Below are positions 22,261 to 33,052 of a stretch of DNA of 64,000 nucleotides, piece by piece. The stretch covers positions 21,239,554 through 21,303,553 of the forward strand of contig JBBCBC010000024.1 of the NCBI GenBank assembly GCA_037126765.1. Direction: 5' to 3'. The position numbers and the translations under genes were made by a program. Positions within the stretch are counted from its first letter, which is position 1; every line of letters starts with the position of its first letter. This DNA is from Stenogyne calaminthoides (lineage: Eukaryota; Streptophyta; Magnoliopsida; Lamiales; Lamiaceae). The notes beneath the pieces are model-generated. The model was not told the origin of the DNA. It searched no databases and saw only the letters and a program-made list of their open reading frames with translations.

Positions 22261-23312
22261 CGAACCTCCATTGTAGGCTGAGAACTGGAGCTAGGTACGC
22301 CTTTTCCCTTCAAACTTTTAAACTTTTTCGAAGTACCGCTCTAGATAGGTATCGAGTCACCGGTTTCGAAATCTGGCTGAGTAGCACTATGAGCAGGAAC
22401 ACTCTCGAGAGTGGCTTTGGAAACCTCCTTGAAGGTAGTGCCTTCGGGTGCGCTTCCTCCGGGTTGGTCTCCAGGATTGGAAGATTTCTCCGTGAGCTTA
22501 CTTTTCCACAACATCTCTGCAGATTCACAAGAAATACCTATAAGCCACAAACCTATGAATATGAAAGCACGATAATAGAATTACACAGGTGAAAAATTAC
22601 CATATGTGGGCCTTAAAGGAACTGAAATGGAGCTGAATCCAAAATGCAAAAGTATGCGTGGATTTGAACACAAGGTTGGAAGAGAATAGGGCTTTTCAAT
22701 GGCTCGGATGTTGAGATCGTTCACAATTCCCAGAATGGAAGGAGGGAGTGGATAATTTGGAGCAGGGGGTGTGGGGTTCCTATAAATCCAAGTTTGTTTA
22801 GCGAAGCCCCAAGGAGCATCAGGGGTCATAAAAAACCAGAGATTGACCCAATCCCTATTCACGTTAGAAACTTTACCCAAGAACTTACATTTGTTGGGAA
22901 AATGACCGCACACATAAAAAAATGCACCAACAGATTTACAGGTGTACTCTGAATAGAACATTTGGGCAGTGGGTTCTCCCCCATTACCCTTCAACAACAT
23001 AAAAAAGGAAAGCATGGACCTAATAGCGTAGGGAGCGAACTGATTTAAAGGGATCTGAAAGAAATCAGAGATCTCACACAAAAACGAAGGAATGGGAAAG
23101 CGAAGCCCAACCTCCAGATGGGCATGCCAGAAAGAGTGGGTTCTCGCCCCACTAGGGTTTGGAGGGGGGTGATTAGGCCTTTCCCCCGCCTGGGGGAGTC
23201 GGATATTGTACGAAGGAGGAATGAGCTTATCATCTCTATAGTAGGAAATGGTTTCGGGGTCTAATTCGGAATCCCCTCAAATCCAGTCCGGATCCGACTT
23301 AGGGTTTGACAT
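22261..23312 (-). pseudogene. Gypsy-1 antisense ORF, 5' half (gypsy-type transposase_28-like)
   Basis: The minus-strand ATG at 23312-23310 (MSNPKSDPDW) opens a frame of about 237 codons to a splice-donor-like site at 22602/22601 with a single TGA (23279-23277). Landmarks are LEVGLRFPIPSF, FQIPLNQFAPYAIRSML, FYVCGHFPNK, and WVNLWFFM followed by PWGFAKQTW. These match the conserved domain of plant 'putative gypsy-type transposon' proteins, as I recall it (PF04195). An intron (22601-22538) joins to exon 2 (ISCESAEMLWKSK ...), which has one TAG at 22343-22341, explicable as CAG to TAG. The exon is cut by Copia-1 at 22261. The protein's role is unknown; it is transcribed away from the 3' LTR, opposite to pol. 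Confidence 0.82.
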
Positions 23313-23681
23313 GATTCTCTAAAGACACCACTACAATGTAGGACAAAGAGAGAAGTATACCTAAAAATTCGAAAAGCGTGGAGAGATGCCCAAAAGAGAA
23401 GATGATCGGAAGGAAGAGTGACGTGAAGCGGAAGACGATGATGAGGAAGATTGTCGAGAAAGAAATGAAAAGAAAGAACTCAGAGTCGATTATTGGAGAG
23501 ACTAAGCGGTGACCTAGTGGGCCCCAAGCTTCTTGGAAGTCGAGGGGCCTGTATTTGAAAAGTCCGTCTAATTAGGAGCGGGAAAAATTGCCAGGTGGGA
23601 CAAATTACCTCCCTCGAGGGAGATAAGTGTGGTGAGGAACCTGGAGAAAGGAATTTCCTCTCGAAAGTTGAGCTACTTCTC

Positions 23682-23699
23682 GAGAGTATGGGGAGTAGT
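23682..23699 (+). other. Polypurine tract of Gypsy-1
   Basis: GAGAGTATGGGGAGTAGT directly precedes the 3' LTR start TGATGGCGAA; it would prime plus-strand synthesis. Confidence 0.65.
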
Positions 23700-24662
23700 T
23701 GATGGCGAATATTTATGTCATCCAATGGGATAAGGACACATGGAAATATGGCCACACATTGTAAAGATTGAAGAATACTTACGTGAGTAAAACTAATGAA
23801 AGAAGGAGTTGGGCTGGGCCGATAAGCCCAAGATCCTGGTAGGCGAATAGATCAGAAAGGCCCGTAGCTAAGGGGCCTGGAGGAAGGCATAGCCCAACAG
23901 AGTGGAACGATCTAAGAAGATAGGTCTAGAAGGATAACTTGGGCCCTAGACATTGAAGACTCAAAGAGCTGGGCCGAACTGGGCTGATCTACGAAGATTG
24001 GGCCCAGGGAGGCCGGCCCCAAGAACTTCGACCTCGATCCGAGATACACCTCTGAGGACTTAATGAGGGATGATTGGTGGAATCAAAGACGAATCTTGGC
24101 CGTTGAGAGAAGAGGATATCAAGGGTCAGGGAGCTGGGATCCGCGTGAACAAAAAAAAGTGGGTTGAGGGGGTTAGTTCCGATATTTAGGGGAGTTATAC
24201 GCAGGATATTAGTAGTTCCGGAATTTATGGAACTATGGGATGAGAAAAAAGGACCCAGACGGAGGGTCCCTGAGAAAAGGGAGAGGGAGACGTGGGAGTA
24301 AAAGGGGAAGTCCCGAGAAGAGAGGGGTCGAGCAACAAACACACGATTAAAACGTGGGATTGAGGGAAAAACTGCAAAAAGGAGGGATATAAATATCTCG
24401 TCCAGGTATCACAAAGACACACAAGCACTTGTTTTACTTATACACTTATTTTCGGGCTATTTGATCTGATCTTTGATTTAAATTAAGAGTGATAACTGAC
24501 TTGAGCGTCGGAGAGCCCGCGCCGGGACCCCCGGCGTGTTTATTTAAGGTGAATGCGTGGCATTGGAGATTTTTACACGGTCAAAGCTCGAAGTTCTTCA
24601 GGATTCAACACTTGAACTCTCGTTGAATTTCAGGTCATACCTCGACCATTTTTTCCACACCA
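23700..24662 (+). repeat. 3' LTR of Gypsy-1
   Basis: Starts TGATGGCGAATATT and ends CCACACCA, with a single TATAAATA at 24388-24395. It matches 3422-4487 except for the duplication in the 5' copy and scattered point changes. Confidence 0.93.
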
Positions 24663-25815
24663 GGTAGAGATGGATGAAGAAAAATGAACGGTATAGATTT
24701 TGAAGATGAAGTATTATAAACTCTTCATAAAATTGCAAAATTTTAAGACAAATGATTTATATGAGTAGAGGGTGATTCACAATTAGTAGATAAGAAAAAG
24801 ATTAAATTCTCTATCGAATGCACCATAATCATGTTGTATAAAAACTTGTTTTCCATCTTTAAATCTGACGTTCCATTTTATGTCATCAACTATTAGCTGA
24901 CACTTTTGAAAAAACTCATATTTTGTCTTCAGATGATCTTTCCATAATTGCAAATGAACATGCTTAAAAAAAAAAAAAGATTAAGAAACATATCTTAGTT
25001 ACCCAATTAATTAACATGGAATATAAACTCACCAATCAACATTTGCTTAAATCAATACTTCATATAGAACGGAGAGATATGGACAATCGTAAGTCTGTAA
25101 AAAAGCAAACACATGAATATAAAGATGAATCACAATACAAAAAAATTAGAAAAATAATTCTGATTCCTGCTTTGAACTTCACTCGTACGAAGGGCGGGGA
25201 GGCGATACTAGTTATCAGGTCAGAGAGAGACCTGGCCCGTAAGCTGCAATATGCAAGACTTTATCCTAGAATGTGAAAATATGGGTTTAACTCTAGCATA
25301 TTAGATAAGGGTCAATTGATAAGGATAAAGATAAACTAATGTTATACATTACATTATGGTTGCGATATCTAAAGAATTATAAATTAAAAAAATTAATAAT
25401 ATTATAAAGAATTAAAAAGAAGAAATTCGGTAAAGATCACTGTAATTACACAGATCAGCCGAAAATTAAAAAGCCTCCTCATAATCTAAGAAATTCCAGT
25501 TGCCGACGAGAATCTACGAATCTTGTTGTTTAGCCTTAGGTCATCCAGAAAAATCTAAACAGAAAGTGGGAAAAGAAAATAGAGCTGAGATTTTCTAATC
25601 CAAATAGATAACCTAAAAAAAAAAAAAAAACCCCAGAGATTATATATATTAAAAATATGATTAAGAGAAGGTGATTCTCGCCTTTAACGGCCAGAGGACA
25701 AATAACAAAGATTCTCACAGTTTTTTCTATAGATGATCGGTAGCGGCAGAAGAAAAGTCGACAACAGCGACTTCGTGAAGAAGAAAAGAAGGAATGAGGT
25801 GTACAATGAAAATAA
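24663..25815. other. Spacer between Gypsy-1 and the solo LTR
   Basis: AT-rich sequence with exon-like pieces on the minus strand (see 24783-24962) and splice-like signals at about 25015-25085 and 25140-25275. No intact gene can be read. A run of 17 A lies at about 25616-25632. Confidence 0.55.
24783..24962 (-). pseudogene. Exon-like stretch of an unrecognised gene
   Basis: On the minus strand a T-rich tract ending AAG is followed by 59 open codons (HVHLQLWKDHLKTKYEFFQK ... VDDIKWNVRFKDGKQVFIQH ... FNLFLIY) and a TAA at 24785-24783. The composition is unlike a random AT-rich frame, and the acceptor-like site sits exactly at its start. The pattern W-V-R-F-x-D-G-K-Q-V-F-I faintly recalls plant B3 DNA-binding domains, but this is a guess. 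Neighbouring exon-like pieces upstream carry stops. It is likely a gene fragment or decayed gene end. Confidence 0.35.
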
Positions 25816-27421
25816 TGTTAGTGTTAGTGTCCTAGAGACAATCCTTTGTAAGGACATAATACTCAGATAATATTCAGTATTGGTTTAATATTATTATTTA
25901 TTTAATATTAAATGGGCGTTGCACTCATTAGAATATTATGTTTGATTGTTTGCATTTATTCTTATATGTGTTCCCTTGAATCACTGCTGTCATTTAGTGT
26001 GTGAGAACTTAGATGACTTAAGCACGATTCTTAAATAGCCCCAATTGAGGATCATCAAGAAAGGGATATTGATGATGCAATGGAGATTGGTGTGCGATCT
26101 GCATCATACTCTTAGAGAGTGTAGTAAGATCTCACTTACTACGAGATACTAGGTATCTCATGATGGATGCACAAATACCTTAGAAGGTATTGGTATACCC
26201 ATCCGAGAAACCGTTTGATGTAGTTCCACTATATGTGTCTACGGGTGTCTCAGTTAGTGGGAGCGATGCGATACTCCTTTGACTTGAGGTCAATACGCAC
26301 GACATGTGTGGAGTGATGAACTTTGACCATGACCGACGCTTGCACCCGTCTATGGGTAGATATGGCTTGGATTGGGTTCATCACGAAGTGCGTGTGCGTG
26401 GTAGTTGAGCCAAGAAAATGATTCATCCCTCAAAGTGGATTTAGAGCGAATACTCATCTTCTCATCATAATTGGATCTAAGTCATTGGTCAATGCACGTC
26501 AACTTAGACTCTGTGACTAAGTGTGACACTAATGATCAATTAGTGATTTGAGATAAACTGATTAAGTTATTTGAATAGACACTTCATCATGTTCAAGACT
26601 AATCGAGTATTCGTGAATGAAAGGAGAAAATCGCAATTGCCCACGTTTCAGTTACAGGTAGTTGCATGTTTCTCGCAACGTACCTCATATATTGAGAATG
26701 TCTGATTTATTGACTAGGCGGTTCAATTAAGACCGTTAGTTTGACTAATCGCTCGGTATATGAGGGCCTATGGGTCACACAACAAGTAGTTCCCTTTTAC
26801 GGATTATAGTTGGTTGATTAAATGTTAAATTGGATTTAATATTTAATTTATGGAGAAGTAATTAATAATAGATTAATTTAGAATTAATTATTATTAATAT
26901 TTAATTAAATTAAATTTAATTAAATAAGAACTCCCAATAATAATATTTGGAATATAATTGTAGGATTTAATGTATATGGAAATAAATCGTAGAGATTTTC
27001 ATATAAGGCATTTGAATCCGTAAAAATTTATATTTAGGGAATTAAATTAAAAAGAATTAATTTAATTCAAGATTAGGGTATTAATTTCCCTAATTGGGCT
27101 AGCTTAAGATTTAAGCTGGGTCTCCCTATATATACAAGCTCTTGAGAATTCACAAACAACGTTACTTCATATTTTCTCCATAAGATCTAGAGTTTGGATT
27201 TTCCTAGCAAATCTGTCTCGGGATTCAACGCTGACAAATCCGTGCAAGTCTGTAATTGGGGATTACGTGGATACCGTAGTAGCGAAATCTGCACTCGAGT
27301 TACTGTAAGATTTCTCGTTATGATTATTGTAATCTGTATGCAATTAATTGTTCGTTGTTGGTGAACTTTAATTTCCGCTGCCCAAGTGATTACGTGTTTT
27401 ACGTGCCTCTATAATCCAACA
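25816..27421 (+). repeat. Solo LTR (probably Copia)
   Basis: Begins TGTTAGTGTTAGTG and ends TAATCCAACA (TGTT...AACA inverted ends). It is flanked by perfect AATAA duplications at 25811-25815 and 27422-27426. There is a TATA-like CTATATATAC at about 27126 with the usual 3' position. No primer site, coding domain or second LTR is attached, so it is a solo LTR left by recombination between the two LTRs of one element. Confidence 0.88.
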
Positions 27422-27437
27422 AATAACCCCAGTGTAA

Positions 27438-28221
27438 TGTTGCGAGTCGTTTTTTATGGAGAATATTATGTGGCTGATTTGATAACAACTCACAAACAAA
27501 ATAAGTATGTGTACGATATACGGTAAATAACAGGAAATTGTTGACCCAGTTCGTCAGTAAATGACTACTCTGGGGGCATTCCAAGCCAGGGATGTCATCG
27601 TATGAGGTTTGATTATACAGTACACGATAATACTTCTCATGCAGTAAACTTTTTGGAAAGATAGGGATTTTAGAAATATATGTCAGTCTTTTGGGAATTT
27701 TTTTCTGAACCCCTCTCTTGTTCTTTTTCCTTCTATTTATAGTACTTTGACAAGCATGAGTTGGTTTGGCAAGCATGAGCTGGAGACTTCGTGTCTTGCA
27801 AGAACTCATGTGATGCTGCCACATTTTCAACTTCGTCTTCCTGGTTGACCTTTGGATTTACTTGTTTATAAGGTACTCTTTTTGTCATCCAGATCAACTT
27901 TTGCTCGATTGATCGCCCTATTCGCCCCTTTGACCATATCAATTTTATATCGGAATACTGTCCTCATCGAGCATATAAGAATGACTATAATGCTTGCCAG
28001 ATTTGGCGAGCATACTGGCTAATTCGGCAAGTGGCGAGCATACTTGCTTGGTTGGCAAGTGGCGAGCAAACTGTTTAATCGACCCGACCATTTAACAAAC
28101 TTGTTTGGTCGGCAAAAGTCGGCGAGTACACTTGTCCATCGAGCATGGTTGTTTTAATAGTTGATTAATACGTGTCCCTCGATGTGTCTGAATAAATTGA
28201 ATAATTGTATCGAACACAACA
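27438..28221 (-). repeat. 3' LTR of Gypsy-2 (left copy)
   Basis: Read on the minus strand it begins TGTTGTGTTCGATAC and ends CGACTCGCAACA. TATAAATA (minus) lies at 27741-27734. It contains several GGCGAGCATAC/TTGGCAAGTGGCGAG short repeats that differ from the right copy. Confidence 0.93.
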
Positions 28222-28237
28222 ATACCCCACCGCTTTG
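28222..28237 (-). other. Polypurine tract of Gypsy-2
   Basis: On the minus strand AAAGCGGTGGGGTAT directly precedes the 3' LTR start TGTTGTG. Confidence 0.65.
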
Positions 28238-28333
28238 TATTCATCATGGGGCCATTTCATTGGATATATTAGTGGGCCTTCATGAGTGTCGTTTTAGTCT
28301 TACGTGCGAATTTTCAAAAATTTTACAAACATC

Positions 28334-28341
28334 TATAAATA
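28334..28341 (+). promoter_or_regulatory. TATA box for the Gypsy-2 antisense ORF
   Basis: TATAAATA in ATCTATAAATACTT, about 150 bases before the likely ATG at 28495. It is followed by a pyrimidine-rich stretch (TTCTTCTTTCTTCTTTTC) typical of plant transcription starts. It points to independent transcription of the aORF, opposite to pol. Confidence 0.6.
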
Positions 28342-28494
28342 CTTATTTTGCCGCCTCAGTTCTTCTTTCTTCTTTTCATCTTCTCCTCTTTTTTCTTCAC
28401 ATTTCGTCCCGTTTGAAATTTCCGGCAATAGCTTGATTGATTCTGCGAAGGATTTCTTTCAGGTAACTATTTCGTACGCTCTTTAATTTCAATT

Positions 28495-31400
28495 ATGACT
28501 TCTCATTCAAGTTCTTCTTCCTCATCTTTTTCGACCCAATCTCCGTGGCGGTCTTGCACGCCCGGAGATGAATGCCTCGGGTTCAAGATCCCGTTGGCAA
28601 GTTCGACAGCCATTTGCCATTCTTTCATCGGATTCTGATGATGCTCTAAATGAATTAGATAGGGATTTAGCCCGTACCGATTTTTTAGATGAATCGGGTG
28701 AATATTCTTTGTCCCAACCCCAAATGGGGTCTAGGGTTGTATATAGTCACGATGTAAATAGGGATGATGACTATATGAGGGGGGAAATCTTGGTGGCTGA
28801 GAACGTTATTGAGTCGAACAGAGGATTCGACGGCGAGCAGAACATGGAGCTCGACATCCCTATTGGTCTTCCTCATAGCCCAACATATGCCGAGTATAGT
28901 GCTCGTTATGATTTTGATTGGCCTGAACAACCTCATAGGATCAGGGTTGAGAATGAATATCCGGCGAGCAAAATTGCAAGCGTGATTGATGTTGATATGC
29001 TTGGCCAATTGTATAGGAATTACGATACTCCGAAAGATGTGTTTTTCTGGGCGCCTGGTCCCGATGAGCGAGCAGACCAGCCTCCTGAGGGTTGTGTTGC
29101 TGTGAATTTAGACACAATGGAAGCGGGTCTTTGATTCCCACTTCATTCGGCTATTACTCGTTTACTCGTAGAATGGAACATCACCATTATACAGCTAAAG
29201 CCGAATGGGTGGCACATGATTATGAGTTTTCTAACTCTGTTCGGCAAAACGAAGCCCGTGTATTATCCAACAGCAGCAGAACTCTCTCGATTAGTGCATT
29301 TATCTCGACCCAAGGGCGAACACGGATGGTTGTTCATGCAGGCAAATGCCAAATGTAAGGTCATCGAGGATGTGCCGAACAAGATTACTGATTGGAAAGA
29401 GAAGTTTTGGTTCGTCGGGGGTGATTGGAAAAGCCCGGCTTCTGGATGTGAACCAAATGCTCGCTTGGATATCCCCACAGATTTTGGGATCTGCCGAAGT
29501 AAGTATTTTTGTGTTTTTGCTATTCACCATGAACTGATTTTAACTTATTTTCTCAATTTTAGGAATTCAAGTAGCAACGGACAACGAGACAAACGACGGT
29601 TATTTCAGCAGCATATGACAAATTGATCTTGAGCCTTACTCGGAATGGTCAGTGAAGACGTTGAATACTGCTGACCAAAGGAAGAAGGGAGGATTGTACG
29701 TGCCCCCTCACCATTTAGTCACCGTCAATCCAGCTGGTAAGATTTTTTTTTATATTTGCAAATGTGTTGTACCCTTTGCTCCCGGTTTCTCTTTCTTTTT
29801 TAATATATTCTTCTGTCTATAGCTTTCCCTGCCGTCACTGTCGCTGTAAGCACATCCGAACATACTGAAATGGCTCGAACTAAGAGACCTCAAGAGCTTG
29901 CTCAAATTCAAGCCTAGAGAGATGCCCAGCGAGCAAATCGAGGGGAGGCGAGCAGAGTGAGAAAGGCGAGCCGACCAGCCGCACCCGGACCGGGTGAGTC
30001 GAGTCGGCCGAAGAGGACAACTCATTCTGTCGAGCAGGGATTGAGCGACCAAGCTCCCTCTCCAAAAAGATCCAGGAGGGCACTTGACGAGCAAAATCTG
30101 ATAGCTCAGACGAGCATCGATGTCATTGAGGCGACCCCCACTGCTGAAGCGACCAGAATAGCTGCCTCTGTGGTCGGTCTGATCACGTAAATCTTAGAAA
30201 TGGAGGTCGGTACATCTTCTCCACCTCCTGTAGGACCCCGAACCTGGACCCCTATGAGTTCCCAGCTCCGTTCTCCCGAGGACAAATCATTTTTGGGATG
30301 GGACCCTGCTCGGGTGAACAGGTACGTTTGCTCGCCTGTTGGAGTATTTCTTTGTTCCATCTGATTTGGTCACTTAATCACATTTGTTTGCTCGGGTGAA
30401 CATGTAGGTTGAACAGATTGGCGACTCTGATGCCAGAATTGAAAGATTATTACTGCTCTCCAAGTGTTCGCAATGTTCCTGGCCTTCCCGAGCATGTCCA
30501 GAAGGCGTGCGAGACTCCCATCTGAGCATGGACTACTGAGATCGAAGAGGCCACTAAGGGTCCAACGCCTTTGGAAACCATGCGACTTGGCCTAGTGCGT
30601 CATGGCCAATCTTTGGTTCTCCTTGAGAAAGCTTACACCGAGTCCGCCAATCTTCATGCCAACTACGTGGCTCTTATTAAAAGTTTCGAAGAAAAGACGA
30701 ACGAGCTGACCAAAACTCAAGACGAAATAAAGTTGGCTCAAGGACAAGTATCCTCAGCCCAAGCAGAGGCTCGTAAAGCTCAAGAGGATGCTCATCAAGC
30801 TCAGGAAGATGCTCGTCAGGCCAGAGAGGAGCTAGGCCTTGCTCGGGAGGAGCTGCACCGCAATCGGGAAGAGGTGGTCGGCATTAGGAGAGTTCAGGAC
30901 GAGCTGAACGTTGAGCTCCGAAAACTCCGAACAGACATCGAGACTGCAGAATGCGAGAAAACTTTGCTCGCCCAACAACTCTTCACCGCTGAAGAGACCA
31001 ACACTCGTCTGGGTCTTGAAAATTTAAAATTGCATACTGAGGAGTATGTTGATTCCATGTCGAATTTCTCTTATATATACGCCTTTGCCTTTGCCGATGC
31101 CATCCATTCTGCTAGACAAACACTTACTGCCGACCAGATTACTCCGCTCGCAACCTATCTCGAGAAGTACCTGATCGACAACCCCCCGGATCGCAATCTT
31201 CCAATATCTGATTTGAGTGATCTGTGTGATTTCTCTAATCTTCCTGATGGGGTCGAGATTGATGACCCTATTTTGGATGAGGAAGATGGTTCAGATGCGG
31301 ACGTTGAAGGTGCTATCGACCAAACTCATCGAGCCGAGCACGGGTTCGATCAGGTGCAGAGCGAACAAAGTGGTCCTCCCAAAGACGAGCAAAATGTGCT

Positions 31401-31524
31401 ACCTGGCGAGCAGACAAGGCACGATGATACTGGAGGAGTTGCTCCTGAAGGGGCCGAGCAGACGAGGCAGGACTTGTTGGACACATCGCTTCCGCCCACC
31501 CCCAATAATGAATTTATTCCTTAA
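28495..31524 (+). pseudogene. Gypsy-2 antisense ORF, four exons (transposase_28-like with coiled coil)
   Basis: Exon 1 is 28495 or 28568 to 29498, exon 2 29563-29736, exon 3 29823-30321 and exon 4 30408-31524. The introns 29499-29562, 29737-29822 and 30322-30407 all have GT...AG and keep phase. An ATG at 28495 opens a Ser-rich start one frame off the ATG at 28568 that leads the rest. The conserved domain holds LDTMEAGL then FPLHSAITRLL, WHMIMSFLTLFGK, WLFMQANAK and WKEKFWFVGGDW. Exon 3 is basic (TKRPQELAQIQ, SRPKRTTHS). Exon 4 is a long Ala/Gln/Glu coiled coil (TKTQDEIKLAQGQVSSAQ) with an acidic tail, ending at TAA 31522-31524. In-frame stops are at 29132 (TGA), 29616 (TGA), 29915 (TAG), 30188 (TAA) and 30523 (TGA). 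The function of this family is unknown. Confidence 0.83.
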
Positions 31525-31800
31525 TTTTGTTTGTTGAACATTTCTCTTGCACTACTGTGTAATTTTTGTCTTCTTCTTTCTTGTTTGAACAATTTTGCTG
31601 TTGAATGGTTAAATTTGCTTGTTGAACAATTTCCTCTAACCTGATCGTGGAGGATGAATTTTGTTGCTGATGAAAGGGTTGATGTTTGTTTTGCTTCCTA
31701 GTTTATGCCATCTTTTCTTCTGAATGAATTCGAACATGATCTGTGTTTATGTTCCACCCTGACTTCTTTGGTTTTTTTATTGTCTTATTGAGGTGTAATC
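31525..31800 (+). other. 3' flank of the Gypsy-2 antisense ORF
   Basis: T-rich non-coding sequence with several TTGTTGAACA-like repeats; it probably forms the 3'UTR of the aORF. Confidence 0.5.
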
Positions 31801-32043
31801 AGGTTGATCGTCTTATTTAGCTGCGACCAGATGGGTTAACTTATGTGCAACCCCCCCTTTCTTGTTTCGTGATCGTCTTATTTAGCCGCGATCACTATTC
31901 TTACTCGGGTCGTCTTATTTAGCTGCGACCCCGTACTCATCACTCGCTTTGTTGCGGGTATCTAAGTACGAACTGTTTCGTCAGGTGAACATAAACTTCG
32001 GCTCGTTCATCTTTGTTCGGGTCGCCCGGCTTAGGTGCGACCT
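31801..32043. repeat. Four dispersed hairpins with shared loop, Gypsy-2
   Basis: Copies at about 31801-31830, 31869-31895, 31907-31931 and 32019-32043 share the loop-like TCTTATTTAGCYG and differ in the stems. The second is GTGATCG/CGATCAC, the third GGGTCG/CGACCC, the fourth GGGTCG/CGACCT. The stem bases change together, so pairing is kept. They lie in the same slot (between aORF and pol) as the Gypsy-1 hairpin array. Confidence 0.7.
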
Positions 32044-32175
32044 CTGATAGGCTTCAACTAGAAACTTAACAAACAAAAATGTTTTGCAACACGTTGTATT
32101 CTATTACAACTTTTACATTTGAAGAAGACTGTTTCTATTACACATAACTATAGACATCAGACTATGGTTTTGAAT

Positions 32176-32838
32176 TTAAACCTTGTCTTGAAATAGACAT
32201 GAGCTGACCTCATCTCGTCCGCGGAATTGATGTTGACAAGTATGAGGCGGATCAGCCTGTCTACTCTTCTTTAAGTAACATGCTCGAGCAACAGCAGCAT
32301 CAGCGTTTGCCCCTCCTGGACAAGCTGTGATTATGCGGGTTGCCGAGGACATGAGCATGTGGCAAGCACGCCTGCTCGCCTATATCAGGCGCGAGCAAAA
32401 GCCTCTGCTCATACCATTTTATCCCCTTCTGTAGATGCCTGATCATCAGCATTCGCGCGTCGTTTCGTGCGGATACCACGACATCCCACCCCCTCGGAGG
32501 AGATTTTGGGGATGCGTAGGGGAGTAGTGATTTACTACTGCATAAGCAGTGAGCAACGTGGAGTGGCAACCATGACTCTGCCGAGCATCTTGAGTCCATA
32601 ACGAGCACCAACCTTTGCTCGGAGTGTCTTACGGGGTATAAAGCTCGTACTAGAGCAAGCGCTAGGACACATGATTGAGTCAACAAAATGATTGCTGAAT
32701 CGAGTGTCAAAAACTTCGTCTGGAGGCATACCAAACAAACTATCTCCCGATAACTGAATTTTCTTCTACTATGTTTGCAGTATTTTTTCTTTTTTCGTTT
32801 TTCTTCCACCTTCTTCAACTATCAATCCACCTATTTAT
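32176..32838 (-). other. Region downstream of Gypsy-2 pol with TATA-like box and unrecognised frames
   Basis: On the minus strand a TATAAATAGG box at about 32838 is followed by overlapping open frames of 172 codons (32818-32300), 67 codons (32738-32535) and 60 codons (32358-32176). I recognise none as a known family. The 60-codon frame contains ACPGGANADAAVARACYLKK, which looks protein-like. It could be captured host sequence or a decayed extra ORF of the element. Chance frames are also plausible. Confidence 0.3.
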
Positions 32839-33052
32839 ACCACTATCCCAAACAGGTGCTGGCATAGCTAGTTGGTGTTGGCCTTCTTGCTTTAAATCCT
32901 CATTTTGACATCTGTCCTTGTTTTTGCCAGTTCTTATTCAAGGATTGACACATACCTCTTTTGGTTGCCACCACTTCTCAACTTGTTTTGACACGTATCT
33001 TCTATCTTTTAATAGTGTCGAATAGTGTCGGCCAAAATTTCTTATAGAAGAT

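Larger units (their letters stand above)
3422..24662 (+). mobile_element. Gypsy-1: Tat-like Ty3/Gypsy LTR retrotransposon with antisense ORF
   Basis: Two related direct repeats (3422-4487 and 23700-24662) bound a region with a primer site, gag, protease, RT, RNase H and integrase in Ty3/Gypsy order on the + strand. A tandem-repeat array and a spliced ORF on the opposite strand follow. In the Tat group of plant Gypsy elements (Ogre, Retand, Grande and relatives), extra antisense ORFs and tandem repeats between pol and the 3' LTR are known. The total of 21.2 kb includes the nested 8.7 kb Copia-1, so the original was about 12.5 kb. No clear 5-bp target duplication is seen (AGTAA against GGTAG). 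All coding parts carry stops or frameshifts, so the copy is non-autonomous today. Confidence 0.93.

Noticed and set aside
3417..24667. Target-site duplication for Gypsy-1
   Set aside because: AGTAA and GGTAG agree at only three of five positions, so I do not claim a duplication.
25016..25276. 86-codon + strand frame
   Set aside because: No family is recognised, and splice-like signals on the other strand better explain the local composition.
27399..27830. 143-codon minus-strand frame
   Set aside because: It overlaps the Gypsy-2 3' LTR, and a partial copy appears in the other LTR. No domain is seen, and it crosses the element border.
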